In this document: positions 1 to 9,069 of the stretch, one piece after another
Layout: every line of letters starts with the position of its first letter
Numbering within the stretch: position 1 is the stretch's first letter
Assembly (NCBI RefSeq): GCF_002607855.1
Contig: NZ_AWQQ01000027.1
Location: 1 to 64,000, forward strand
Origin: Desulforamulus profundi
GTDB lineage: Bacteria; Bacillota_B; Desulfotomaculia; Desulfotomaculales; Desulfotomaculaceae
Reading direction: 5' to 3'
DNA length: 64,000 bases
Position numbers and translations under genes: made by a program
The notes under the pieces: generated by a model
Seen by the model: the letters and a program-made list of their open reading frames with translations, nothing else
The model's database searches: none
Told to the model about the DNA's origin: nothing

Positions 1-151
1 CTGCCAGAGATCTTATTGCCTCTTTTTTCCATTTAAGCAATTGATTTGGATGAATCCCATACTCTGAAGCAATCTGGGATATGGTTTTCTCTTCCTTGAG
101 AATTTCCAGTACAACCTTGGCTTTGAACTCCCCAGAATATGATTTTCTCAC
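1..151 (-). mobile_element. IS3-family transposase OrfA, N-terminal part (cut by window edge)
   Basis: Reading leftward from a GTG at 151, the frame begins [20 protein letters not shown] and continues with a helix-turn-helix containing [20 protein letters not shown]. This is the typical start of the small OrfA protein of IS3/IS911-type insertion sequences, which binds the element ends. An AGGTGG lies 8 bases before the GTG. About 50 codons are visible before the edge. OrfB and the distal end must lie outside, so it cannot be judged whether the element is intact. No terminal inverted repeat could be identified. Confidence 0.8.
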
Positions 152-208
152 GGCAACGATCCACCTTAAATAAAGCTGTTTTTTTGTCTAGTTTTCTTTA
201 TCCATTAT

Positions 209-245
209 AACCCGCGAGTGCTTGATTTCAAGCATTCGCGGGTTT
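209..245 (-). terminator. Hairpin downstream of tRNA-Pro
   Basis: A 14-bp stem (CCCGCGAGTGCTTG paired with CAAGCATTCGCGGG, one G:T) around a short loop lies just downstream of tRNA-Pro(CGG) in its direction of transcription. The T tract after it is weak. Confidence 0.6.
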
Positions 246-261
246 CTTGATTTAAAGCAAA

Positions 262-338
262 TGGTCGGGATGACAGGACTTGAACCTGCGGCCTCACGGT
301 CCCGAACCGTGCGCTCTACCAAACTGAGCTACATCCCG
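262..338 (-). tRNA. tRNA-Pro (anticodon CGG)
   Basis: The complement folds as a 77-nt tRNA. The acceptor stem is CGGGATG/CATCCCG, the T loop is TTCAAGT, and the anticodon stem CACGG/CCGTG encloses the loop TTCGGGA with anticodon CGG, which reads proline CCG. The 3' CCA is encoded. A second proline tRNA (TGG) lies at 24634. Confidence 0.95.
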
Positions 339-516
339 AAAACGTTATTTACGGTAACAGAATATATTATGACGGATTGTTTTCCTTTTGTCAAGGATGT
401 TTTCCGATAGGATGTTTTCTGTTAAAGGCATTGGTAAAAGAAGGACTCCGACCGTATAAGCAGCCCCCAATTGCAAAATAATAAGTTCAAGCATTTACCC
501 TGGGGAGGGATGATTT

Positions 517-777
517 ATGGAAAAAAATGTTGGTACTGCGGATCGAATTTTGCGGGTTACCTTTGGTATCAGCTTTCTTGCCCTGGGGGTATTAAGAATT
601 TTTGGATCCTTTTGGTCTGTTTTTTTTAGTTTGCTGGGTATTGAGGTACTGGTGGTGGCTGCCCTGGGTTACAGTCCTCTTTACCATGTTTTAGGTGTCT
701 CAAGCCTTGAGCCGCGTCTTACTGTGGAGGAGGAGGTGGACAATTGGACGACCGGGGGGCCGGATTTGGAGAAGTAG
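517..777 (+). CDS. Small membrane protein, YgaP-type transmembrane domain (DUF2892)
   Basis: An 86-residue protein beginning MEKNVGTADRILRVTFG. This opening (N-G-x-x-D-R-x-x-R) followed by two hydrophobic segments (about residues 15-32 and 36-55) is the pattern of DUF2892 proteins, which resemble the membrane part of the rhodanese YgaP. No rhodanese domain is present. The tail of about 25 residues is acidic. A GGGAGGG ribosome site precedes the ATG. Its function is unknown. It stands alone, with the next gene starting 42 bases later. Confidence 0.75.
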   Translation: MEKNVGTADRILRVTFGISFLALGVLRIFGSFWSVFFSLLGIEVLVVAALGYSPLYHVLGVSSLEPRLTVEEEVDNWTTGGPDLEK

Positions 778-819
778 TGGACACGTTTGCAAGTATTTTG
801 GGAAATAATTTAAAGGGGG

Positions 820-1019
820 GTGAAGAACATCGTCAATACAAGCAATCCGGCAGAATTAAAAAACTGTATCCAAAACGCGCAAAACTGCATGATGGATATG
901 GGAAGAATGATTGATAAGCTTCCCGCCAATGCGCCTGAAAAACAGCAGCTTGCTCAATTGTGCCAAAAACAGGCATTTTGCTGGAAGAAGCCCGGCAAAG
1001 ATGCCTGCAGGTCTTGTAA
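820..1019 (+). CDS. Small helical protein, one apparent frameshift
   Basis: The open frame starts at a GTG behind a run of G and encodes NTSNPAELKNCIQNAQNCMM..., an amphipathic helical protein with several cysteines. Read as given, it runs on to 1083 with an unlikely tail. Adding one A to the A5 run at 964-968 gives a helical end (GILLEEARQRCLQVL) and a stop at 1017-1019, for 66 residues in all. I favour this version because the same kind of error recurs through the window. I do not recognise the family. The overlapping opposite-strand frame has no ribosome site. Confidence 0.5.
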
Positions 1020-1112
1020 ATCACCGGTTCCGACTGGTTTTCTTCTTAGGAAGTCAGTCTTAGGAGCTAACCACTACCCTTAGCCTGAGCGGTATTAAGG
1101 AGGAAAACCATC

Positions 1113-1229
1113 TTGTTAAAGTGCTGTGTCTGTTGTAAAGAAGATGTTGAATCAAAGATGGTCCTTGATGAGGAAATGGATAACAGTTACTGCGAGAATT
1201 GTTACCTTACTGAATACTCAAAGGAATAG
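1113..1229 (+). CDS. 38-residue cysteine-rich zinc-binding-type peptide
   Basis: A TTG at 1113 lies nine bases after a perfect AAGGAGG (1097-1103) and opens a 38-codon frame. The product has four cysteines as CCVCC near the start and CENC near the end, like a small two-knuckle zinc-binding protein, and is otherwise acidic. It is closed by a strong terminator starting seven bases after the stop. Ribosome site, cysteine spacing and terminator together support a real gene despite the length. The family and role are unknown. A partner role next to the small helical protein upstream is only a guess. Confidence 0.6.
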   Translation: MLKCCVCCKEDVESKMVLDEEMDNSYCENCYLTEYSKE

Positions 1230-1235
1230 CACAGC

Positions 1236-1272
1236 AAAAACAACAGGCCCCTGGAGGCCTGTTGTTTTTGTT
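1236..1272. terminator. Bidirectional rho-independent terminator
   Basis: CAACAGGCC and GGCCTGTTG flank a short loop, with A-rich sequence before and TTTTTGTTT after. It lies between the small + strand gene and the 3' end of the penicillin-binding protein gene and can serve both. Confidence 0.9.
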
Positions 1273-1284
1273 TATGGCCCGGCG

Positions 1285-3312
1285 TCATCGCTTTTCCTGC
1301 AGCCAGGGCCACTGAGGGCGGTAAGGGTTGTCATCCGGTGGCGGTGAAGCGGGATTGTAGATTAGATCCCGGGGACCTTCTCCGGAATCCGCAGGTTTCT
1401 TCCACCAGAAATCCCCAAAACAGGGGATCCTGGGTTCGGTGCCCTGGATGAAGTAGGCGGACATGGTGCGGCTGGATAGGGCCGAGGCCTTGAGACCGTC
1501 CGTGGTACATACTTGTTCCTGAACAACCCCATCGGGGACTACAAAGTCTGTAGCCTTGGTCCCCTTAAGGCTTCTTCCATAAATTGTCCCCAGATGGGAG
1601 CCGCAATGTCCCCCCCTGTCAGGCCAACCCGTTTCTTCTTATCATCATATCCCACGTATACGGATGCCACTAAATCCGGGGAATAGCCGACAAACCAGGC
1701 ATTGGTATAGTCTTCGGTGGTACCGGTTTTCCCGGCCACCGGCCTTGACACCATCCAGGACAACTGGGCGGCTGTGCCGCCCGGTTGTACGGCGGCCTTC
1801 AGCATATCCGTAACGATATATACCACCTTTTCATCAATGACCTTCGCCAGTTGGGGCCGGTGTTCCTCCAGTACGCCACCGGCGCTGTCGGTGACTTTTA
1901 TAATATACAAGGGTTTGGTGCGAATTCCCTGGTTGGCCAGCGGTCCAAAACCAACCGCCATTTCCAGGGGAGTTACTTCCGAGGTCCCCAATGCCAGAGA
2001 AAGATAGGGCCTTAAGGGGCTTTCGATGCCCATGGCCCTGGCATACCTTATGATGGCGCCAGGGCCTATGGCGTCTGCCAAACGGACGGAAATGACGTTA
2101 TCAGAGACGGCCAGGGCCTGTTTCAGGATGAAGGGTCGGTAGTGGTACCCAACCTTATGGTCCTTTGGCGTATAGGGCTCGGCCCCTTGCTGCCGGTAGG
2201 TAACCGGTTCGCAAAAAATCGTGCTGGCAGCGGTATAGCCGGAATCAATGGCTGCGGTATAAAGAAAGGGCTTAAAGGCAGAACCCGGCTGTGTTTTGGC
2301 CAGGGTACGGTTGTACTGCGACCTCTGCCAGTTCCTGCCCCCTACCATAGCCTTAATGTAGCCGTTTTTGGGGTCAACGGCCACCAGTGCCCCGTTAATT
2401 TCCGGATTTACCTTTGCCAAACCTTGCTCCAGAGCATTTTCAGCGCTCTTCTGCATGTACAGGTCCAACGTCGTCTGAATGGTTAACCCGCTGGAATATA
2501 ACATCTCCATGCCGTTGGGATATTTGTTTTTAAAATACTTGATAATCTCCGCCACAAAATAGGGCGCCTGTTGAAAGGCCTCGGTCCTGGCCTGGGGTTC
2601 AATATGTTCAGCCAGGGCCTCTTCCTGCTCCGCAGCGGAAATCATGCCCAGCTGCACCATACGTCCCAATACGAGTTTTTGCCGTTCCTTCGCCCCTTTC
2701 AGGTTGGTGGTGGGGGCATAATAACTGGGCGCCTGGGTAAACCCGCCAGTAGGGCGCTTTCACCCAGGGTCAATTCTTTGGCGGACTTATCGAAATAGGT
2801 CCGTGCCGCGGCTTCCACACCATAGGCGCCCTGGCCGAAATAAACACGGTTGAGATACATGTTTAAAATTTCTTTTTTTGTATAGGTCCGCTCCAGTTGA
2901 ATGGTATAGTAGAGTTCCTTTACTTTCCTGCCCAGTGTTCGTTCCGGACCCAAGTATAAATTTTTGGCCAATTGCTGGGTAATGGTGCTGCCCCCCTGTA
3001 CGATACCGCCGCTGCGCAGGTTTTGATAGGCTGCCCGGGCCAAACCTCTAAAATCAATGCCCCGGTGTTGATAAAACCTCTCATCTTCGATGGCCACGAT
3101 GGCCAGCTGCATAGATAGGGCGATTTGATCCAATTCCACCGGCACAGTATTCACCTGGGAGACCGTAGTGATTAACCTGTTGTTTGCATCAACAATTTTG
3201 GAAGGCATAGGGATATCCGGAGGCTGCATTTGATCCACGGCGGCACAACCGGAAATGCAGTTGAATATCATAATGAAACTCATGATGAAAAAAATTTATT
3301 GACCCGGTTCAA
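1285..3312 (-). CDS. Class A penicillin-binding protein (transglycosylase-transpeptidase), frame broken three times
   Basis: A bifunctional peptidoglycan synthase of about 676 residues. The N-terminal part holds the GT51 glycosyltransferase (EDERFYQHRGIDFRG, then GGSTITQQLAKN). The C-terminal part holds the transpeptidase with SxxK in TQPGSAFKPF, SDN in AVSDNVISV and KTGT in VAGKTGTTEDY. Three breaks are each mended by one base: a lost T at 3288-3294, a lost C near 2735 (restoring LPQAPSYY) and a lost C near 1569 (restoring about 90 C-terminal residues to 1285). The start chosen is a TTG at 3312 with GGAGG six bases upstream. With the lost T, it gives MNRVNKFF followed by a hydrophobic anchor. 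Without that repair, the first start is an ATG at 3283 that has no ribosome site. Confidence 0.9.
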
Positions 3313-3453
3313 TCTTTTCCTCCACTGTTTCAGTTCGTTGTTGTGATCCTAACTATTATTTCACTCAAACAGTTCCTTATGCTTGTCAAAGGTGGAACCA
3401 AAATGTGCTAGAAGAATATTATGTTACAATACAAAGTTTAGGATGGTGATTTT

Positions 3454-4217
3454 ATGCCAAGCACGTCATCAGGCCGGGTGATACGATAAAAGCCATCGTA
3501 AAGAAATATAACGTCAGTTTCAGCAATCTTTCCATTACCAACACGCATCTGGAAAACCTGGATCGTCTTAACCCAGGAGATGTTATCTATATTCCCGATC
3601 CTTCGGATGGTACATTCAGCCTCATTGAAACTCGTCCCCTGAAGACCCAGCTCTTGTCCATGATCGGTTTTTCACCCAGGCAAATTCAAGAGCATTATAA
3701 ACTTTACCAGGGCTATATCAATAAAACCAATGAAATCAGGACAAAGTTACGCTCGTTGGAACATGGCGAGAGCAATTCTACCTACAGTGACCTGCGCTCT
3801 TTAAAAAATGCAGAGACCTATTCGGTGGGCAGCTACAAGCTGCATGAACTGTATTTTGAAAATCTCGGGGGCAAGGGAGGATCTGCCACCGGAGGGATGC
3901 TGGAGGCAATCGTGAGGGATTTTGGTTCCTACGAGTTTTGGGAAAAGGATTTTCGGGCAACGGGATTGGCCAGCCGCGGGTGGGTTATTCTGGGTCACGA
4001 TTACGATGACGGCCACCTCCATAATTACGGGCAGGACAGTCCGGCACCGGTGGTTCGTCTTGAGCCCCTGCTGGTGATGGATGTACATGAACATGCCTAT
4101 TTTCTTGACTATGGAACCAATTGCGCCAGCTATATGGATGCTTTTTTCAGAAACATTGATTGGCTGGTTGTCAACTCCCGATTAGCGAATCTAAAAAATA
4201 ACCGGATAAATGATTGA
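3454..4217 (+). CDS. LysM-superoxide dismutase fusion (Fe/Mn SOD family), start region frameshifted
   Basis: Residues 1-50 form a LysM domain (HVIRPGDTIKAIVKKYNV ... LNPGDVIYIP). The rest is an Fe/Mn superoxide dismutase. The four metal ligands can be matched: His in IQEHYKLYQGY, His in SYKLHELYFENLGG, and Asp and His in MDVHEHAYFLDYG. The ATG at 3454 follows AGGATGGTGA. As given, the frame is lost at codon 2. Restoring one C (ATGCCCAAG) joins start, LysM and dismutase into 254 residues. There is no signal peptide, so the LysM domain may target cortex or coat during sporulation rather than the vegetative wall. That is inference. Confidence 0.8.
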
Positions 4218-4226
4218 TAAAATAAA

Positions 4227-4262
4227 TTAGGCTAACCTTTTTTACAAGGGTTAGCCTTTTGT
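4227..4262. terminator. Bidirectional terminator between sod and sleB-like genes
   Basis: AGGCTAACC pairs with GGGTTAGCCT, followed by TTTTG. It lies between two convergent genes and is A-rich on the other side. Confidence 0.85.
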
Positions 4263-4266
4263 GGTA

Positions 4267-4977
4267 TTATACTTTGGTAGCAAATACATGGTTTCCGATT
4301 CGGGTAACGACGGGAAGGGTTTTTATCCATTTATCTGTAGCAACAACCGGATTGTAAAAGAATAACGCTCCACCGGTAGGGTCGCGTCCCATCAGGGCCT
4401 CCAGGGCAGCCTTCGTGGATTCCTCATCAGGCTTAAGGTTGATGGAGCCGTCCTGAACGGGTGAAAACTGATAGACCCGGTTGTTGTTTTCCAAAATGAC
4501 ATCGCGAATATTTTTAGGAAAATCCGAGCTTGCCAGGCGGTTGATAATCACTGCCCCCACAGCAACTTTTCCCTCAAAGGATTCTCCCCTTGCTTCAGCA
4601 TGAATCAGTCTTGCCAGCAGCTCGATATCATCCCTGGAGACATCCCCCCGGGACAGTACCATGCCAAATGCGGAAACACTGGCAGCCGGAATAATTAACC
4701 TTTGATTTGGATAAATTACGGTACTTTTTAAATTATTGGCACGCATCAATTGACCGAGCGATACATTATAGTCTCTGCACACCTGGTAAAGGGTATCTCC
4801 CGGTCGGACCATGTAACTGACTTCCTGGCATGATCGGTCCGGATCAGACCCCTCATAATCTAAACCGCCCGCACCGTCGCTAGTCTCCCCCGCAGCTACC
4901 GTAGCACCAACGAATCCAGAGGTGACTGCTACCACAATCGCCAGTACAGTGGCGATTTTACGGTACTTCTTGTTCAT
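4267..4977 (-). CDS. LysM plus SleB-type cell wall hydrolase
   Basis: An exported hydrolase of 236 residues. After the signal peptide (MNKKYRKIATVLAIVVAV...) comes a LysM domain (SYMVRPGDTLYQVCRDYNVS ... NQRLIIP) and then a Hydrolase_2/SleB domain with DIELLARLIHAEARGE, GKVAVGAVIINRL and ALFFYNP. SleB enzymes are lytic transglycosylases that degrade spore cortex at germination, and related proteins act on the vegetative wall. The ATG at 4977 is chosen because AAAGGAGG precedes it at the right distance. An in-frame start further upstream lacks one. The gene stands alone, so cortex lysis is likely but not proven. Confidence 0.85.
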   Translation of the reverse strand: MNKKYRKIATVLAIVVAVTSGFVGATVAAGETSDGAGGLDYEGSDPDRSCQEVSYMVRPGDTLYQVCRDYNVSLGQLMRANNLKSTVIYPNQRLIIPAASVSAFGMVLSRGDVSRDDIELLARLIHAEARGESFEGKVAVGAVIINRLASSDFPKNIRDVILENNNRVYQFSPVQDGSINLKPDEESTKAALEALMGRDPTGGALFFYNPVVATDKWIKTLPVVTRIGNHVFATKV

Positions 4978-5116
4978 CACTTCCTCCTTTCTTACCCATA
5001 TGATAGTTTGTACAATTCTGTTAAGAATATACACAGTAACGATAAGAAAAATTGCCGGTTTCTAATTACTTGGGCTGTCCAAGGAAACAAAATGGGATTT
5101 TAAAAAGGAAAATAAT

Positions 5117-5144
5117 AAAAATAACGCCCTTCGGCGTTATCAAT
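5117..5144 (-). terminator. Terminator of the DnaD-like gene
   Basis: ATAACGCC-GAAG-GGCGTTAT followed by TTTTATTATTTT on the minus strand. The stem overlaps the stop codon of the DnaD-like gene. Confidence 0.85.
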
Positions 5145-5976
5145 TCACTAGCTGTACATCGATCTCATTAATGTTTTTTCTTTTGATCCGCTCTATTGGC
5201 AGATTCCGGACCGGTCTTCCGCTGAATTTGCTTGGCCCGGTTCTGCTCAAACCGGCGCTGGTAGCTTCCACTTCCTGAAGGGTCCTGACATTGTTTTTAT
5301 GCCATTCCCTGAGGATGCTGCCGATATATTTAAAGTTATGTTTTCCCCTGATCACTGCCTGCCGTAATGCTTCTAAAATCAATTCCGTCTCTTGTTCTTC
5401 CAGCCAGCCGACAATTTGTTCGATCTCCATGGGAGAAAGCAACCGGCCAAACTCATTTTCAAAGGTATGGCACAGGTCTTGTTCCTGGGAGGTCAAAACA
5501 ATTCCAGGTTCTTCATTTTTACGGCCTGCATTGCCGGCAGAAGAATTTAATCTCTCGGCGATGCTGTCCAATTCCCTTTTTTGATTCAGGGCCCAGACTT
5601 CCGAAATTTCAAATACCAATGGTTCAAAATCATACCCTTGTTTGACAGAGCCGTCATCGGTAAAATAATTTGTGATGCCGATGACGCTTTTATCAAGCAG
5701 GCTTTTAATCTGTCTTTCTATTTTTGCCGGTTCCGCAGCCAGGCAGCCGGCCAGTGTTTCTATGCCGGGCATCAGCTGGTGTTCTTCATGGCGAAGTCTC
5801 AACAACTGAATAATCAGCATCATTTCGGAATCTGTGATGCCCACGTCACGGTAATATTTTAGGAACAAATTTGGTATGCTTGTCATGCCGCCCGTAAAGA
5901 TGGCGGAACCAAAATATACGGTCATGTTGGTAGCATCAAATTCTTTTTTTAAAGCGCGACCATTTTTCTGCAACAT
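5140..5976 (-). CDS. DnaD-domain protein (primosome/replication initiation type)
   Basis: A 278-residue protein with an N-terminal winged-helix-like region (about 20-110) and a C-terminal DnaD-type domain (about 150-225). The second domain ends in the conserved pattern ALRQAVIRGKHNFKYIGSILREWHKNN, close to the YxxxILxxW motif of DnaD/DnaB family proteins. These assist helicase loading in Firmicutes. The ATG at 5976 follows GGGAGGGGG. It stands alone with its own terminator, so it may be the chromosomal primosome DnaD or one of the paralogues common in clostridia. Confidence 0.75.
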   Translation of the reverse strand: MLQKNGRALKKEFDATNMTVYFGSAIFTGGMTSIPNLFLKYYRDVGITDSEMMLIIQLLRLRHEEHQLMPGIETLAGCLAAEPAKIERQIKSLLDKSVIGITNYFTDDGSVKQGYDFEPLVFEISEVWALNQKRELDSIAERLNSSAGNAGRKNEEPGIVLTSQEQDLCHTFENEFGRLLSPMEIEQIVGWLEEQETELILEALRQAVIRGKHNFKYIGSILREWHKNNVRTLQEVEATSAGLSRTGPSKFSGRPVRNLPIERIKRKNINEIDVQLVN

Positions 5977-6152
5977 GCCCCAACCCCCTCCCAATTCCTT
6001 TCCTTATTTTATGGTAAGGTTGGCAGCCTTGTCCATATCTGTTTGTCGACAAAGTTGCAGGAAAAGCTCTCTGTCATACACGAATTTGCAGGATGGTTTG
6101 GTTTTACTCCCATTAGCCTTAATTCGAGAATTTCTAACAAAATATGATTTAC

Positions 6153-7001
6153 TTATCGTATGGCCGTAGGGACTCTTTGATGGAAACCATGCAAAGACAA
6201 GCCGTGTTCATAAAGCAGTTCCACTGCTTGCAGCAAACCCTGGCCCAGTTCGGATACGCTGTGGGCATCGGAGCCCACGGTAAATATCTTGACGCCACAT
6301 TCCCTGGCCAACTTCAATAGTCTTACGGAAGGAAAAAAGTCCTGACCCTTTCGTTTCCTGGATGTATTGATCTCTAAGCCCATTCCCTGCCGGGCCATTT
6401 GCCTTAAAATCCTTTCCCCGTGCTCCAACTCCACCTCGTTAATTTCCTCTCCCAGGTAGCCAAGACCATATCTTTTATATATATCCAGGTGACCTACACA
6501 GTCGAAAAAACCTGTGCCTACGGCTTCTGCCATGATTTTATAATAATCCTGACAGACCTGTTTGGCGGTGCGACCCTGGAAGTAAGCAGGGCTTTCTTTT
6601 CTTGACGAGATGGCAATGTGGTCCAGGCAATGCACGGATCCCAGCACGTAATCCCAGGGATAGTCAGTAACCAGTTTTTCAATCACCGGTTCCAGCCCGA
6701 GGCCATATCCTACCTCCACCCCGGCCCTTACCGTCAAACCCGCTGGTTTAAAAACACCTTTGGCCTTTTCAATCTCACTCAGATAATGATCAACCCAGGA
6801 CCACTGATCCATAGGGAGCAACCGGCCGTTCAAGCGTACCAACCAGTCGATGTGCTTACGCAGCGGGTCGCACTCAAAGTGGGTGGTAAAACATATTTCC
6901 TGTAGCCCCAACTCCACTGCCCTTTGGCAGTAGTGATGAATGGACCAAGGCTCGGCATCCATAGAATAACCGGGGTGAACATGATAATCTGCTAAATACA
7001 A
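6153..7001 (-). CDS. PHP-domain phosphatase, histidinol-phosphatase (HisJ/HisK) type
   Basis: 282 residues with the PHP metal-binding pattern: DYHVHPGYSMD at the start, CFTTHFECDP, RAGVEVGY, VLGSVHCLD, CVGHLDIYKRYG and VGSDAHSVSELG. The layout matches HisK-type histidinol phosphatase, which removes phosphate from histidinol phosphate in histidine synthesis. No his genes lie nearby, so another phosphoester substrate is possible. The 158 bases between it and the DnaD-like gene hold no gene that I can see, only a short TTTGTCGACAAA palindrome. Confidence 0.8.
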   Translation of the reverse strand: MYLADYHVHPGYSMDAEPWSIHHYCQRAVELGLQEICFTTHFECDPLRKHIDWLVRLNGRLLPMDQWSWVDHYLSEIEKAKGVFKPAGLTVRAGVEVGYGLGLEPVIEKLVTDYPWDYVLGSVHCLDHIAISSRKESPAYFQGRTAKQVCQDYYKIMAEAVGTGFFDCVGHLDIYKRYGLGYLGEEINEVELEHGERILRQMARQGMGLEINTSRKRKGQDFFPSVRLLKLARECGVKIFTVGSDAHSVSELGQGLLQAVELLYEHGLSLHGFHQRVPTAIR

Positions 7002-7070
7002 AGGTCCCTCTCCTTCAGAATAGGATTATTGCTATCGGAAATTATATAATAAAAACGGGGAGTGTATACC

Positions 7071-7211
7071 ATGGCACCGGAGGGTTTATTGGAGCAAATT
7101 AAATCTTTGCCGCCTGAAGACCAAAGATTTCTGGTTAACCATCTGTTGGACCATTTGTTTCTGGAAGATGAAGATCATGACCGGGGTCTTTATAACCTGG
7201 ATATCTTTTAA
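7071..7211 (+). CDS. 46-residue acidic small protein
   Basis: An ATG at 7071 follows CGGGGAGTG, and the frame of 46 codons ends in TAA before a hairpin. The sequence LLEQIKSLPPEDQRFLVNHLLDHLFLED resembles the short helical start of DUF2281 and antitoxin-like peptides. No toxin partner is visible, since its neighbours are the divergent PHP gene and the convergent pstA. Ribosome site and terminator argue for a real gene. Function unknown. Confidence 0.5.
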   Translation: MAPEGLLEQIKSLPPEDQRFLVNHLLDHLFLEDEDHDRGLYNLDIF

Positions 7212-7234
7212 TATTACATCCTATAGGGTTAAAA

Positions 7235-7270
7235 TGTAAAAACAGTGCCCCGACAGAGGTACTGCTTTTT
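7235..7270. terminator. Terminator between small ORF and pstA
   Basis: An imperfect stem AAACAGTGCC/GGTACTGCTTT with T6 following on the + strand and A5 on the other side. It can serve both convergent genes. Confidence 0.7.
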
Positions 7271-8118
7271 TACGCTGCCAGATTGGAACTCATTTTACGC
7301 ATAATTCGGTTGGCAATGGTATTGATAATAAAAATAAGGATGATTAGTACCGCCGCTGTGGCATAGGCCTTTTCCATGGAAATGCCTTCCATGGCCAAAA
7401 TATACAGGTGTACCGACATGCTGCGGGCCGGGTCCATCACCGACGTAGGAATATTAAGGGAACTGCCGGCTGTCAGGATCACTGCTGCGGTTTCTCCCAC
7501 AACCCGGCCGATGCTTAAAATAACACCTGTCACGATACCGGGTAAAGCGCTGGGCAGTACGATCTTCCAAACGGTTTGCCATTTGGTTGCCCCCAGGGCC
7601 ATACTTCCTTCCCGGTAGCTTAAAGGCACACTTTTAATGGCTTCCTCACTGGTCCGCACAATGGTAGGCAAAACCATAAAGGCCAGGGTTAACCCCCCTG
7701 AAAGCAAAGACCAGGAGAAACCCATAAACAGTACCAGAAAGGCAAAACCAAACAGGCCAAAAATGATGGAAGGAATACCGGCCAGAGTCTCGGTGGCAAA
7801 CCGGATGGTTTTTACCAGGGGGCCCTTTTGGGTATATTCCGTCAGCTGTATGGCGGCCATAATGCCAATGGGGGTGGCTATGGCCAGCGAAAGTAAGATG
7901 AGATAAACGGTACTGACGATGGTAGGAAAAATACCGCCTTCCTTGCCCATAAAACGGGGTTCGTCGGTTAAAAAGGTCCAATTGACGTGCACCAGACCTT
8001 GTTCAAGAATGTGAAAGACAATGGCCAGCATTGCCCCCAGGGTCACCAGTACCGAAGCCCATAAAAATCCCCGGGCAATCTTTTCTTCCAAATATACGGC
8101 GGATCTGACTCTTTCCAT
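7270..8118 (-). CDS. pstA: Phosphate ABC transporter permease PstA
   Basis: A 282-residue inner membrane permease with about six transmembrane segments. It has the binding-protein-dependent transport signature (EAIKSVPLSYREGSMALGATKWQTVWKIVLPSALPGIVTG), which contacts the ATPase. It is the last of three genes pstS-pstC-pstA read leftward and starts two bases after pstC ends. The ATPase gene pstB and phoU, usual next members, are absent, because a terminator and an opposing small gene follow. PstB must be encoded elsewhere. Confidence 0.92.
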   Translation of the reverse strand: MERVRSAVYLEEKIARGFLWASVLVTLGAMLAIVFHILEQGLVHVNWTFLTDEPRFMGKEGGIFPTIVSTVYLILLSLAIATPIGIMAAIQLTEYTQKGPLVKTIRFATETLAGIPSIIFGLFGFAFLVLFMGFSWSLLSGGLTLAFMVLPTIVRTSEEAIKSVPLSYREGSMALGATKWQTVWKIVLPSALPGIVTGVILSIGRVVGETAAVILTAGSSLNIPTSVMDPARSMSVHLYILAMEGISMEKAYATAAVLIILIFIINTIANRIMRKMSSNLAA

Positions 8119-8120
8119 CT

Positions 8121-8970
8121 CTATTCACCTACCCTTTTAGGCACCAGAGTGACCATAAAGTTTAAGATCATAATAATAACAAACAAAACAATCCCTGTGG
8201 CAAATAAGGCCTGTGAGTGCTCTCCGGCTGCATAACCCATTTCAATGGCGATATTGCCGGTAAGGGTCCGAATGGGGTCGAGGATGCTTTCGGGCAGGGT
8301 GGCCACGTTGCCCACCACCATAATAACGGCCATGGTCTCCCCAATGGCCCTCCCCATCCCTAATACGATGGCTGTCAATATGCCGGAGCGGGCGCTGGGC
8401 ACAATCACCTTTTTAATGGTTTGCCAGTGGGTGGCACCCAGGGCCAGGGAGCCTTCTTTATACTCCCTTGGCACGGCGCGAATGGCGTCTTCGGATATAT
8501 TCACAACAGTGGGTAGGATCATGATTGCCAGGACAACCGAGCCGCCCAGAATGCTGAAACCCCTACCACCAAATAGTTCTCGAATTAATGGCACCAGAAT
8601 GACCAGTCCGTAAAACCCGTAGACCACCGAAGGGATACCCGCCAGCAGTTCAATTGCCGGTCGAATAATTCTTGTCACTTGCTTCGGGGCAATTTCTGCC
8701 AAAAAATGGCACAGCCCACACTGAGAGGAACCCCGATGACAAGCGCTCCCAACGTCACCAAAAGGAACCAGCAATCATCGGCAGTAAACCAAATTGCTTA
8801 TCCAGGGGATGCCAATCACTGCTGGTAATAAAATGAGCAATCCCGTATTTCTGCATAACGGGCAAACCGCCGGCAAAAATGAAATAGGTGATCAAAGCCA
8901 CCACCAGAACAGCAACCACGGCACTGATTAACAATAATTTTTCAATGATACTTTCATGAATTTTTTTCAT
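8121..8970 (-). CDS. pstC: Phosphate ABC transporter permease PstC, two apparent frameshifts
   Basis: Permease partner of PstA, 283 residues after correction. The N-terminal anchor ([23 protein letters not shown]) is in one frame. The main body, with the EAA-type loop [25 protein letters not shown], is in another. Restoring one T in the run at 8760-8763 and one in the run at 8701-8706 gives [17 protein letters not shown] and [17 protein letters not shown], both as expected for PstC. The ATG at 8970 follows AAAGGGC. Both losses lie in homopolymers, so I treat them as sequence errors. Confidence 0.9.
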
Positions 8971-8988
8971 GCCCTTTAACCCCTCACA

Positions 8989-9026
8989 AAAACAGGGACA
9001 GAGGGTTGCCGAAAAACAACCCTCTT
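8989..9026 (-). terminator. Hairpin between pstS and pstC
   Basis: GAGGGTTG-TTTTTCGG-CAACCCTC, with CTGTTTTTG a few bases later on the minus strand. In this position it could act as a partial terminator that keeps PstS, needed in excess, more abundant than the permeases. Confidence 0.6.
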
Positions 9027-9069
9027 CCCATTCATTTTGTCCTGCTGAGTCTTGAAACCTGTCCTTAAA

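Noticed and set aside
833..1024. 63-codon minus-strand ORF opposite the small helical protein
   Set aside because: No ribosome site, and the + strand frame has a better composition and site.
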